A stretch of DNA of 64,000 nucleotides from Kitagawia praeruptora (taxonomy: Eukaryota; Streptophyta; Magnoliopsida; Apiales; Apiaceae). The notes beneath the pieces are model-generated. The model saw only the letters and a program-made list of their open reading frames with translations. It was not told the origin of the DNA and made no database searches. The translations under genes and the position numbers were made by a program. Position 1 is the first letter of the stretch. Each line of letters begins with the position of its first letter. This document shows positions 53,467 to 63,965 of this stretch, piece after piece. The stretch covers positions 158,559,501 through 158,623,500 of the forward strand of contig CM075354.1 in the NCBI GenBank assembly GCA_037693485.1, written 5' to 3'.

Positions 53467-54106
53467 TATAGAAGGGCTATAGTAGTATGACTCAAACAAG
53501 AAGACAAAGTTTGTTAGTGAGGACATTTATGTAAGGTGAACGGTCCCTGGCAAACATTTGCCAGGGAACTGTTTCCCAACATATGGTTTATGGACCGTTG
53601 GATCGTTGATCCAACGGTCCTGATTTAAAAAAAAAATTACACCGTACCGCAGAAACTTTCCGCGGTACGGAGTAATTACAAAACTGCCCCCTGTTTTCAC
53701 ATAAAAAATCTACTGTTCACCGTACCGCGGAAAGTTTCTGCGGTACGTGAACAGTGGGGGTATTTTTGTAATTGCTCCGTACCGCGGAAAGTTTCTGCGG
53801 TACGGTGTAATTTTTTTTTTAAATCAGGACCGTTGGATCAACGATCCAACGGTCCTGGAACCATATGTTATGAAACAGTTCTATGGCAAATGTTTGCCAT
53901 AGAACAGACCCCTTTATGTAAACTGTTTTATGTCTTTTATGACCGTTTGGCTTTTTGTGGATTATAAGGTTAAGGGCTGTAATAATTGAGACTCAGAATG
54001 AGACAACATTCTCCATCAATGAAATGATATCTGCTCCTTTTCTCCTTCTATCATTCTATCATTCTCTTTTTGTGCTTCCTGTATGATCCTTGAATGTTAG
54101 TGTTTA
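53467..54106 (+). repeat. 3' LTR of Copia element 3, interrupted by a foldback MITE
   Basis: It starts at 53467 (TATAGAAGG) and ends at 54106 (GTGTTTA). The LTR is split at 53534 by the 378-bp insertion and its 9-bp duplication, and is otherwise identical in length and sequence to the 5' LTR. Confidence 0.92.
53535..53912. mobile_element. Foldback Mutator-type MITE inside the 3' LTR
   Basis: A 9-bp duplication TTTATGTAA flanks it (53526-53534 and 53913-53921). Its two arms of about 165-170 bp are inverted copies around a short loop near 53700-53745. Each arm contains smaller palindromes: TGGCAAACATTTGCCA, ACCGTTGGATCGTTGATCCA (running into ACGGT) and CCGTACCGCGGAAAG with its partner. A 9-bp duplication with long inverted repeats fits Mutator-like elements. 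No coding capacity. Confidence 0.9.
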
Positions 54107-54111
54107 TACTG

Positions 54112-54585
54112 GAAATTAAGCTTCCCAAGACAAATCTAACCTGGAAAACAATTCACTAACACGCCTGAGTCTCCAGAACCAGAGCAAGTTGAGAAAACAA
54201 AATACAGTACTGGTATGCTTTTTACTAGAAAAATTCTTGCTATATTGTATATGCTGAAATGGGGGAGTTGATGCAATGTCCAGCGGGAAATAGAGGAAGT
54301 GTGTATTTCCGTAATTGCCGACACGTCTAGCTGTGAATTCTCATTGAACCATCTCCTATGCAAACACCTAAAATTCTTGAAACCAACATTTAAATGAAAA
54401 GAATATGCTTTTATTATGATAACACACCATAAAGAATTGAAGAAATGAACTGTAACTTGCTCAGATCACTACTATGTACATGTATGTAACTAAGTAACTA
54501 CATTGTGATCTGTATTTTCTATATATTACAAGTATTGTTCTGTATATGTATGTAACAATCAACGTTGCACACCAGCCAGCTTTCT
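54112..54585. other. 3' region of the receptor-kinase gene
   Basis: Non-coding; on the minus strand it holds the kinase gene's 3' UTR. Repeated tgtatgtaac phrases (54480-54560) lie just beyond the stop codon. Copia element 3 ends 5 bp into the left side. Confidence 0.6.
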
Positions 54586-57223
54586 TCATTCAGTTTTTGT
54601 TGGAATTTCGAGACCTTCATCAGCTGTAGTAGTAGTAGTAGTGCTGGGAGCTGCTGCAAGTTCTGGTTTAATATCTTCTAGTTTCTGGAGAACTTCTTGA
54701 GCTTCGGGGCGTGCAGCTGGCGAAGGATCAACGCAATGTAGGGCTAATTTTAGAGTGTTGAGCAGTTCATCGCTCACGTTTGTGTTTGAAGTATCCCCCA
54801 TAAGTTCCAAATCAAACACTTCATTAGTCCACTCTTCCTTCACAATTGATGCAACCCACTGCGGCAAATCTATACCATCTGTGCCTTCACTAGGTGATTT
54901 TCCTGTCAAGAGCTCCAATATGATCACCCCGAGGCTGTAGACATCTGTTTTTGTGCTGGCATTCTTGAGCTTTGAGAGTTCTGGTGCACAGTAACCTTGT
55001 GTGCCTGCTGTGGCAATTACATTGGTGTTGGCGGCAGCTGTCATGAGCCTTGAAAGGCCAACATCTGCAATGGCAGGATTGTTGTGCTCATCTAGCAGTA
55101 TGTTGCTTGATGTGAGATTCCCATGAATCATGTTTTCTTTTGAATGGAGGAAACAAAGGCCTTTTGTTATTCCCATAGCAATGTTCATCCTTGTTGGCCA
55201 GGTGATCACAGTTTCAGGACCTCGAGCTGCACATATAAGATATACTGATTAAACATTTGATTACAAAAAAATTCACAGTTATTCTGAATTATTGAAATGT
55301 AAAAAGGACTGAAACCGTAAAGGAGTATTTAGCAAACTAACCATGGAGAAAAGATGCAAGACTCCCATTACACATGTAATCGAAAACAAGAAGCTTCTCT
55401 CCCTTTGGTCCCATATAATAGGCCCTAAGAGCCAATATGTTTTGGTGTCTAATCTTTCCAAGTGTAACAACTTCAGCTTCGAATTCCTTCTGTCCCTTGG
55501 CTATTTTCTCTCTTAGCCTTTTCACAGCTACTTGATTGCCATCCTCTAGTGTTGCCTTATAAGCTGTTCCATAAGTGCTCTTTCCCATTATCTCAGCAGT
55601 TGCACATAGCAAATCATCGGCAGTAAACACAAACGGGCCATCAAAATGGACTAATTTCCCTCCGGTGTCACCGGATTCAACTTCAGTTCCCACAGCTGGA
55701 ACTGACTTTGTACCAGCTGGGCCAGCTGTTTTACTTGCTTTTGATTTACTCTTTCTCCTGATCAAGCAACACAACAATATGCAGCACAAAACAAGTAGGA
55801 CAAGTAGTAGAGCACCAGCAGCTATAAGAATGATATCTTTGGTTTTATGTCCTTTGCTTTTTCGATGGTTTGAGGCATGTGATGTAGATGGAGGTGGTGA
55901 AAGTTGTTGAGGTGGGGGAAGGCATTGTGTTGAGGGGCTAAATCCACACAACTGAATGTTACCAACAAAACAACTAGAATTAAACTTGTCTACAAGCTTC
56001 GAGGGAACTTCCCCAGAAAGATTATTGTTGGAAACATCGAAAGAGGCGAGCTTTGGCAAATCGGCTATTGAGTTGGGAATTTCTCCAGTGAAAATGTTAT
56101 CTGATAGATCAAGTTCAGTAATGCTAGATAGATTTCCAATACTGCCTGGAATGTGACCATCAAACTCATTGTTCTTCAAATTTAGGACAGTGAGATTATG
56201 CAATTTGGACACCGCTTCTGGGATTTCATTTTTAAGGTGGTTGGCCTTTAGATTTAATGAAACAAGAGAAGTGAGATTCGAAAAACTAGCAGGAAAGCTT
56301 CCATTGATTGCATTGTTCGATAAATCTAGCATTTGAAGCCTGGAGAGGCTCCCTAATTCAGTAGGTATGGTTCCAACAATCTGGTTATGATTCAAACTAA
56401 GTTCTTCGAGATTACTTAATCTACTTAAAGAAGATGGAATATTTCCAGACAGAAGATTGTGATCAATGGTCAATGACTGAAGCTGGTAAGATTGGTTAGT
56501 GTTGGAACCCCAAGTATTTGGTATAGAACCAGATAGATTGTTGTGTTGCAGAGCAAGAAATGTGAGTGAAGGAAAATATGTGAATCTATTAGGGATCAAA
56601 CCAGAAATTGCATTGTAGCTTAGATTAAGTCTATATATCCTGGTAGAATTGACAAGACTAGGAGGAATAGTACCAGTGAGTTGATTATTGCTGAGATCAA
56701 GATTCTGAAGAGATGGGCAGTTACCAATTGATGCAGGAACAGAACCCGAAAGCCGATTGTTAAAGAGATAAACCCCTCTAAGATTTGGAAGGAAGCCAAG
56801 AGAATTAGGCACTGGACCTCCAAGAAAATTGTCATGAAGACTAAGCCTTCTAAGCGCTTGAAGCTGCCTGATTTTTTCCGAGATTCTTCCTCCTAATCCC
56901 TTCCATGGAAGCTGAATTGCAATGACTTGGCCATTAACACACTTAATTCCTAGCCAGCTACCTGAGCAAGCTCCATTCCCACTATCATTCCAGCTCCTCA
57001 AAACACCTCGAAAATCAACTAGCTCATGCTTGATAGCCTTAAGTGCTTGATGATCTGCTTGTGTCACAACCACCCCATCAAATGTTTTCCCTGAACCAAA
57101 ACAAAAACACAAAATCAAAACAAGAAAAACAGTACAAATTTCACTAGTACAAGATGAAAAAATGTTGAAATTCTTGTTCTTGGCTCGAAAACCCCGGCAC
57201 GATTTCCGACACAAGATTTCCAT
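54586..57223 (-). CDS. LRR receptor-like kinase, IMK2/IMK3 type
   Basis: Two exons on the minus strand: 57223-55342 and 55226-54586, with a GT/AG intron of 115 bp inside the kinase domain after SLASFLH; together 840 residues. Order: N-terminal hydrophobic segment (TVFLVLILCFCFGSG, signal or anchor, about 31-45), LRR N-cap (VTQADHQALKAIKHEL; CSGSWLGIKC), about 10-11 leucine-rich repeats (e.g. LQNLDLSNNQLTGTIP), a proline-rich stretch, a transmembrane helix (about 460-487, IILIAAGALLLVLLVLCC), and a kinase domain from about 540. The ATP-binding lysine is in QVAVKRL. The catalytic loop reads HGNLTSSN (H662-G-N) instead of HRD, and IADVG replaces DFG, as in relatives of this clade, so catalytic activity is doubtful. 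Known: Arabidopsis IMK2/IMK3 act in meristems. Orthology is inferred from overall likeness. Confidence 0.92.
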
Positions 57224-57994
57224 TCAACAACTTGGAAGTGATGGAACAAGTGAGTGATTTGAGTTGGGTATAGAAAAAAGATGTGATCTTGCACAACTTT
57301 TTGACTGGGGTTTTAGCTTTAGAAGCTACAAGCTCTCTGCAAATATAGTACAGAAAACTATATGGGAGAGATAATATAAGAGGAGGGGACTGACAAAAAG
57401 CATGTGAAAATGTAAAATGAGAATCTTAGGTTAATGAGAGACACAAGGGGTCAAGTTTACTGAGTCTTTGTTTGAAGCTAACGGCTACAATAAGGTCACA
57501 TGTTATGGGACTCACTAACGGCTCTATTTTAGGCGGGTGAGAAATAAAAAAAATGTTATAAAATTTTGTTGTTATTGTAGTAATTTATAATATTTTATAT
57601 GATCATTGATCAAATTGTCAGTTTCAGGGAGAACGAACGTTATTACATATGACCTTGACTGATAATTTCGCTTTTAGTTGCTAATAACGTCTATATGCAC
57701 GAGTTTAGATCTTTCTAAACTATTTATCCTCGGTAGCAAAACTTAAATTATACTTACTAGTTTTAGGCTTGAAAAATTCACTTTCAGTAATTTTGTGCTC
57801 GGATTATTCGAGATGTAGCGGATAGAGCTGAAATTAAAATAATAAATAGTATTTTTTGGTATGATCCGTATTTTTTAAATATTACATTTTTAAGTTAACC
57901 CAAATTTTTGAACTCTCGTGATTTTTCACATTATTAGGAATTTAGGATATCAACAAATTAACAAGTGTTTGCAAAGTTTTGTTGCAAAATGTTA
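57224..57994. other. Promoter side of the receptor-kinase gene
   Basis: No gene. The stretch next to 57223 should carry the kinase 5' UTR and promoter. Further out it is AT-rich and featureless. Confidence 0.5.
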
Positions 57995-58270
57995 CTCCCT
58001 CATTCCCTCTAACATTTGGGTTGGGCACGGAGATTAAGAAAGGTAAAAAAAGTAAGTGGGGAGAGAAAGAAAGCGAGTGAAAAGTGGGTAAAATTATGGG
58101 ACTCATCAATATTTAAGTATTAGATTAGAAAGATAGAAGAAAGTAGTGGATAGTGGTGGGCCCTTTTACTTTGTTTAATTTTTAAAACCTTACTATTTTA
58201 GAAAAGTTTTGAAATGTAAAGAATTGAAAGGGACATCCCAAAATAGAAAATGTAAAGAATTGGGAGGGGA
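57995..58270. mobile_element. Stowaway-like MITE
   Basis: The left end after TA reads CTCCCTCATTCCCTCTAACA; the inverted right end reads TCCCCTCCCAATTCTTTACA. TA lies on both sides (57993-57994 and 58271-58272). The element is about 276 bp with purine-rich inner arms and no ORF. TA duplication and CTCCCTC ends are Stowaway (Tc1/mariner) marks. Confidence 0.7.
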
Positions 58271-59427
58271 TATCATTTAAGGTGATCTGGGTTTGGATAT
58301 GACCATGTATTTACAAAATCTGGGAAGAATCTGGGTTAGATAATGCCTGAAATTGATGTATTTTCGAGAAAACTAATACTGTAATTAAAAATCGTTGCAG
58401 GTATTTCATGACTGAAAGCAAAGCCTGGCCAAGAAAAATGACGAGTCGCCAGCATGCAAGAGCAAAAGGGTCTATATACATTTAAAAAATTGCAGGATAA
58501 ATTAGTACTCTTCACAAAAATTAGGAGCTGAAATTTTCTTGTGAGTAGAGAGACCTTATTAAGATAAATTAGTACTCTTCACAAAAAATTAGCAACTGAT
58601 ATTTTCACCTTTCTAAGCCCAGGGCATTCTTCCAAGTTCCAAGTACATCACCATTATGTTTGCAAAATCATAACCAACAACAAGAACCGAGCCACGTCGA
58701 AACAGTTCATCTATGTGCTTCTGTGTGTTACTCTCAGATGAACTAACACATAATGTGGTTGAAATTAGAGTAATGACTAATTAGTACATCAAATGCAGCA
58801 GGACAATCACAACACATTGATAGCAGATAAGGCCATAAACTGTGATGAAACTACAGATCTTTTTTTTTTTTTTTTGCCAAGAAACTACAGATCTTTTACA
58901 TACGGTGAAATGATAAGTTTCTTCTCTGAGCTTCTTTTACTTTTTGATCCATAGATATAGAACATACAGTAATTATGATTTCATCATTTTCATGTAAAAG
59001 CTCATCCAAAGGTTCTTCAGAACAAAATGCATGCAAATTGTCTGCAATTCGACCAATCTAGAAATCATTAATGTCCTGCAAATCCAAGATTTTAGTCCCA
59101 GTTGACAATCAAGTTCCCCATTCATATGGACCAATGATAATTTCAATTATTTAAGCTGGAGGCCCGAAAAAATTGATACACAGAACACCTATGTAAAATC
59201 ATACATGGGTACAACTACAGATACGATCCTGATATGCTTCTCAATATTCAGATCATACACTGCGATCAAGCATTATTACTCAACCTCATCCCAAATGGCT
59301 ATACATCACAACCATGAAGAATATCTACCCTATTAATTGAAAAACAGACTAACAATCATTCATATAAAAAATGTAGAATATACTAGTTTACAGAAGAATC
59401 AATGAATTGACAAATTCTGAGCCATCA
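58271..59427. other. Intergenic region between the PRA1 3' end and the MITE
   Basis: No gene. It contains a 28-bp direct repeat (ataaattagtactcttcaca and on) at 58498 and 58565, a T run at 58861-58875 with aaactacagatct on both sides, and otherwise plain AT-rich sequence. Confidence 0.5.
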
Positions 59428-59533
59428 AAACTATAATATTCACATCGCGAGTTACTCAATTATATTAATACGGAATCTCTAAACTATAATATTCACATCG
59501 CGAGTTACTCAATTATATTAATACGGAATCTCT
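59428..59533. repeat. 53-bp tandem duplication ending on the PRA1 stop codon
   Basis: Two identical 53-bp units, 59428-59480 and 59481-59533 (starting aaactataatattcacatcg). The right edge of the second overlaps the PRA1 stop codon (59532-59534), so the 3' UTR starts with the duplicated unit. Confidence 0.92.
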
Positions 59534-60203
59534 AAACGCGAACAGTAGCCGTAACTACAGGAGCCGCTGATGATGTTGCAGTGGCACCTTTTAGGAAAGA
59601 GAGGAATCCAGTTGCTGCAGAATCAGGCTCATCAAGAAACAGATCTTCTGGAACCCTAAATGCTCCATGAGCAGAAACAATAGCCATTCCCCCCATCAAG
59701 GCAGATGTAAGGACATATCCAACACTGGTTAAAAATATTACGACAATTGTGCTAAATACAAGAATTCCTAAGGTTTCTCGTTCTGAATATGCACGTCCGA
59801 AAATGACAAGTGGAGGATCAGCGGGGCGGAAAAGGTAAAGGAAGATCCATGCAGTCAGAAGTAAAAGGAGAAGAACGAGAGAGAACGGATGCGTAACGAG
59901 AGAAAATACCATAACGAGGGCAATGAGACATAGGTAATTGACTCGGAAATAGGTATAGTTCTTGCGAATGCGAGTTGTGGCATCAGAGACAGACTCTGGT
60001 TTCGAGAAGGCAGAGCGATCGACAAGCTCAGACCACGGGCGCCGATCTGCAAGGCGTTGGCGAACTGTTTCGGTAATGTTGAAGAAGAATGCACGGACCA
60101 CAGGGGTTGCAACAGGTGGTTGGTTGTCTACGGAGCCACCGGTGGCTGCTGTAGGTTGGGTGATAATGGGTGGGAGATTTGCATGTTGGGGATTGGAAGC
60201 CAT
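59532..60203 (-). CDS. PRA1 (prenylated Rab acceptor) family protein
   Basis: A single-exon gene of 223 residues. After an N-terminal region with many P, Q, T and A comes the family signature block: VRAFFFNITETVRQRLADRR, PWSELVDRSAFSKPESVSDA, RIRKNYTYFRVNYLCLIALV. Two pairs of hydrophobic helices follow (about 90-135 and 145-185: FSLVLLLLLLTAWIFLYLF; LGILVFSTIVVIFLTSVGYV). The last part contains HGAFRVPEDLFLDEP, also typical. PRA1 proteins bind prenylated Rab GTPases in endomembranes and help vesicle trafficking. Length and four-helix hairpin layout fit plant PRA1.B-like members. The ATG at 60203 is the first in frame and gives the usual N-terminus. Confidence 0.94.
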   Translation of the reverse strand: MASNPQHANLPPIITQPTAATGGSVDNQPPVATPVVRAFFFNITETVRQRLADRRPWSELVDRSAFSKPESVSDATTRIRKNYTYFRVNYLCLIALVMVFSLVTHPFSLVLLLLLLTAWIFLYLFRPADPPLVIFGRAYSERETLGILVFSTIVVIFLTSVGYVLTSALMGGMAIVSAHGAFRVPEDLFLDEPDSAATGFLSFLKGATATSSAAPVVTATVRV

Positions 60204-60410
60204 TATCTGTATGATTAGTAAAGTTTTATGGACAGATATATGAGGAGGCCTACTAGAACATTTATGGTATTAATTCTGTAACTAGAGATTGAAGGAGAGA
60301 AAATTAAGGAGACTTTCCAATGGATGCATACAAATTTAACTTTCAGAAGGGTTGACATAGCATGCAAATAATTGTAACAATATAAAAATTTTAAAATAAA
60401 CATAACATAT
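60204..60410. other. Short promoter-side spacer of the PRA1 gene
   Basis: Only 207 bp separate the PRA1 start from the LTR at 60411. The core promoter must lie here; anything further upstream would be LTR sequence. Confidence 0.55.
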
Positions 60411-62023
60411 TGTTAGTATTGGTGCCCTAGAGGCAATGTATTCATTATATTTATGTTTGAGTGATTTTATATATTTGATATATATATATGTTTATTATTG
60501 GCTTTATTTACTGCGAAATAAATAAAGTATAATAAATGTCCTTAGAATCTTGATACAAATTATATAGTTGCAAGTATGTGACTTGAACATGAGATTATAT
60601 AATGATCGTATCATATTCTTAAATGTCCCTAGCCGAGTATTATTATTAATTAGGACAATAATAATACACTGAGGCTAGTATGATAATTGACTGATGACCA
60701 CATCTCATTGGTCATAAGTATGAAGATACTAAAAGCAATGCATAGGTAACTGTACGAGTACAGGGTACTGGACAGACCCACAGTGAGATACATCATGGTA
60801 AATAATAAATGTGTCATATGTATTCTCACAGTGATAATGGTGTAATGATCCTTAGACCTGAAGTCGTTATAATTCTACATGAGAATTAATATATTTTGAA
60901 TTCGTCAAAAGTTATCTTTAGCCGGATAATGATAAAGGTGAATATCGGATATATTATGAATCATGTGAGAAATATGAACGATCTAGATGGGATTTAAATC
61001 TCCTGATAAAGGAGTGATATTATCGGCCTCTTGTTTGAGTGAGACTATGAAATGCATGGCCATGCTCAAATGTTGATTTGATTAAATAGTCTACTCATCG
61101 ATCAAGAAAATGAAGATTAAATTATGAAGAGGATGACACATTACATGCCTCGAGTTTAATCTATAATATCATGATTTAAAGGGATTATATTACATGGAAC
61201 ATTAGTCATAAAAGGTTGATTGAATCGTTGATTTAATTATTGTTTTATTGGGTAGCAATAATGTGTTACTAGACGCCGCTTATTGTTTATAATTTTATTA
61301 GAGAATAAAATTATTGCCAATGAAATAATAACCTACAGGGTCACACACAAAGAATGTTTAAAAGGGAAATTAATTTATTTCATGAATTTAAATTAATAAT
61401 AATTTAAATTATGATTTTAAATTAATAATAAATAATAATTCGAATTTTATAAAATTAATTAAGTGAGACTTGATTAGTTGAAGATAAAATTTGAAGATGT
61501 ATTTTCTTGACTTATTTGATTAATTAAGTATGACTTAATTAATTTATTTAAATAAATAAGATTTGTTTAAATAAAATGGCCTAATTGTTTAAGGCTTTAT
61601 TTTACTTTATTTCTCTTTATAAGCCAAGAGTTGGCAAGCCATTTGAAAAAGAAGAAACTGAAATTTTCAGTTCATATACACAAGAGAGAAATCAAGTTCA
61701 AGTCAAGAACACATCCGTTTTATTTATTTTGGCTAGTACCAATTTCCGTGGCAAAATCGTTCGACGATTCAAGCAAGCATTCAAGTGTGGATACCGGTGG
61801 AGGAGTTGCAAGTTTAGCTCTCAAGATCAACACTTCAAGCTCTCAAGATCAACAAGCTAGGACCTCCATTTGTCATCCATTGGAAAGCTTTAACAAGGTA
61901 CTATCTTGTTCTTGAGTATTTATACCATGATCATCAATTTTATACATGGATCCGGGCTTTGGAATTCGTTTTTAATTGTTATTTACGTATTATCCGCTGC
62001 GTTATTATGCCCGAATTCCAACA
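60411..62023 (+). repeat. 5' LTR of Copia element 4
   Basis: A 1613-bp LTR with TG...CA ends. TTATAAGCC at about 61617-61625 is a candidate TATA box, followed by an A/C-rich leader (acacaagagagaaatcaag). ORFs within (such as 61585-61860) look spurious. Confidence 0.75.
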
Positions 62024-62024
62024 A

Positions 62025-62036
62025 TGGTATCAGAGC
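62025..62036 (+). other. Primer-binding site of Copia element 4
   Basis: TGGTATCAGAGC, one base after the LTR end; complementary to initiator tRNA-Met. Confidence 0.88.
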
Positions 62037-63965
62037 TACATGTATAAAAGGATGATTTGGTCTTGTGTACTTGAAAATGAAACATACATGAATTTTATGA
62101 ATTTAGCCATGCTTCATTTTAACATACAAAAGATCATTTATAAATTGTTATAATTGTTTGTATGATGTTATAAAATTGTTATAACATGTTTTGGATGATG
62201 TAATATATGCTAGATATGTTAAACACATCATTAGAATGTATTTGGAATTGATTAAAACTGATCAGAACAGTCTGCATAAGTTTCTGGGAATTTCTGCAAT
62301 TTCTGGAAAAATCTGGTATAATTGGCGTGTTGCGCATTCGTGTGTTGCGTGTCGAAGTTATTGAACAGGTACTGCGCATTCTTGAAATGCGCATCAGCAG
62401 CAGGTTGAAGGTGCTACGCTTGATTCAGATGCGCATCAGCGCGTGTGTTACAGATCTCAGCAGACAGAACAGTCTGTGCGCACAAATGTTTTGATTTCTT
62501 TTTCTATTTTAAATTTGCTTTTAGCTTTTACTTTAGAAAAAGAAAACTTATTGGTTTTAATCATTATATTCCTAATGCCTTTAATGATTAAAGTTTTAAT
62601 AATTGAATATTTAAATTATGAATTTATATATTATTATTAATTCAAAATTTTATTAATTAATTTAATTTCGAATTTTGTAATATATTTAAATTATGAATTT
62701 TGAATATTATTATTAATTCGAATTTTATTTTAATTAATGCTTTTAATAATTGAATATTTAAATTTCGAATTTTAATATTATTATTAAATGCGATTTTGAT
62801 TAATTTTAATTTTAAATTCGATTTTAATAATTAAAATTGATTTTTTTTTAATTCCCTTTTAAATAATTAGGTATTTAAATTGAGGAGTTAAATATTAATC
62901 GATGTGATCATGATTGATGTGATATATATAATTGTTATATGTGCATGGTGCATTGGTTATGGCCTAAAGACCCGTAGAATAAATGTTGTAATTTTATTTA
63001 TGGTCTGTAATAATTAAATACGACTTGCATGTCGTTATTCTTGTAATTATTATATCTCGAATGCAACTCGAGTTCTTTTGTAATGTATTTCAAAACGAGC
63101 TTGGAGGCAATCAATGGAGGCTTGGAAGCAATGAAGAATTTTGTAATAATTAGTTATTACAACCATAGATTGACCTTGATCTTTTCATTAGCTCGAAAAG
63201 ATCGCATAGGATCGGGCCATAACCATCGCACGTTTAATTTTGCGTAACTGCACTTTACATATGATGCATGGATATATTAGATATATGTATGGATGCATGG
63301 ATGTATGGATATTTTAGAATGTATGTATTAGATACGACACATATGCCATGTTTAAACAAGATAAAATCTGTAACGATTTAAGATTTAAACGAACGATAAA
63401 GATCGTTAAATTTTTCTAAAAATCCCTTAAGAAATATTAAGTCAAACAGATGCTTTCCAATAAATAACACTCATTAAATCCTAGATCATTGAGGAGTGGA
63501 TTTGCCAAAGCAAGGGCTTCTCTTTTATCGTGGTGAGATGTGATTAAGTAAACAAGCTTACTTGAATTGTTATTATTGGGTCCAACTTAAATAAGTCGTC
63601 ATAATAGGATTATGAACTTATAAGCATAGAGTTTAGTGAAATCTATTAGATAGATCGGAGCAATATGTTGTTCACTAAGCTATCCAAGAGTTATATACGA
63701 TATAATTGACATAACGGTCTACCTAAATAATCATATTTAAGAGGAAAGCCAAAGCTGACTTAAAATATGATGAAATATGGATCTTGGCTCACTAGGAAAT
63801 GTTTTATGGGAACCATTTTCCGAATTGATAGTAAGGGCTATTAATTTGATAAAAATAGTGGGAGGTATATTACGAATATGCTATAAATCAACTTGAACAT
63901 AATTGGTTTTACGAAACATGCAAACTAACTCATTTTATGCGCTTTTACAAAATTGTAGATAATAA
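62037..63965 (+). other. Long untranslated leader of Copia element 4
   Basis: No ORF. Early part with repeated tgcgcat / gcgcatcag phrases (62325-62450), then AT-rich sequence made of aattcgaattttaat variants (62560-62880), then a more complex stretch (62930-63960). Confidence 0.6.

Larger units (their letters stand above)
48675..54106 (+). mobile_element. Young Ty1/Copia retrotransposon 3 with TA...TA LTR ends
   Basis: TACTG flanks both sides (48670-48674 and 54107-54111). The LTRs (48675-48927 and 53467-54106) both start TATAGAAGG and end TTAGTGTTTA. Leaving out the inserted foldback element and its 9-bp duplication, the 3' LTR is 253 bp and reads identical to the 5' LTR. The PBS follows the 5' LTR directly, and gagggggcg precedes the 3' LTR. 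Gag-Pol is in Retrofit/Ale style and has one stop and one frameshift despite the young age. Confidence 0.93.

Noticed and set aside
53535..53912. Palindromic repeats as a CRISPR or terminator-like structure
   Set aside because: A 9-bp target duplication and arm symmetry show a foldback transposon.
55575..55910. Plus-strand ORFs opposite the receptor-kinase gene
   Set aside because: Shadows of the kinase coding frame; no independent support.
61585..61915. Two overlapping ORFs in the LTR of Copia element 4
   Set aside because: They overlap in different frames, show no conserved motif and lie across the likely transcription start.
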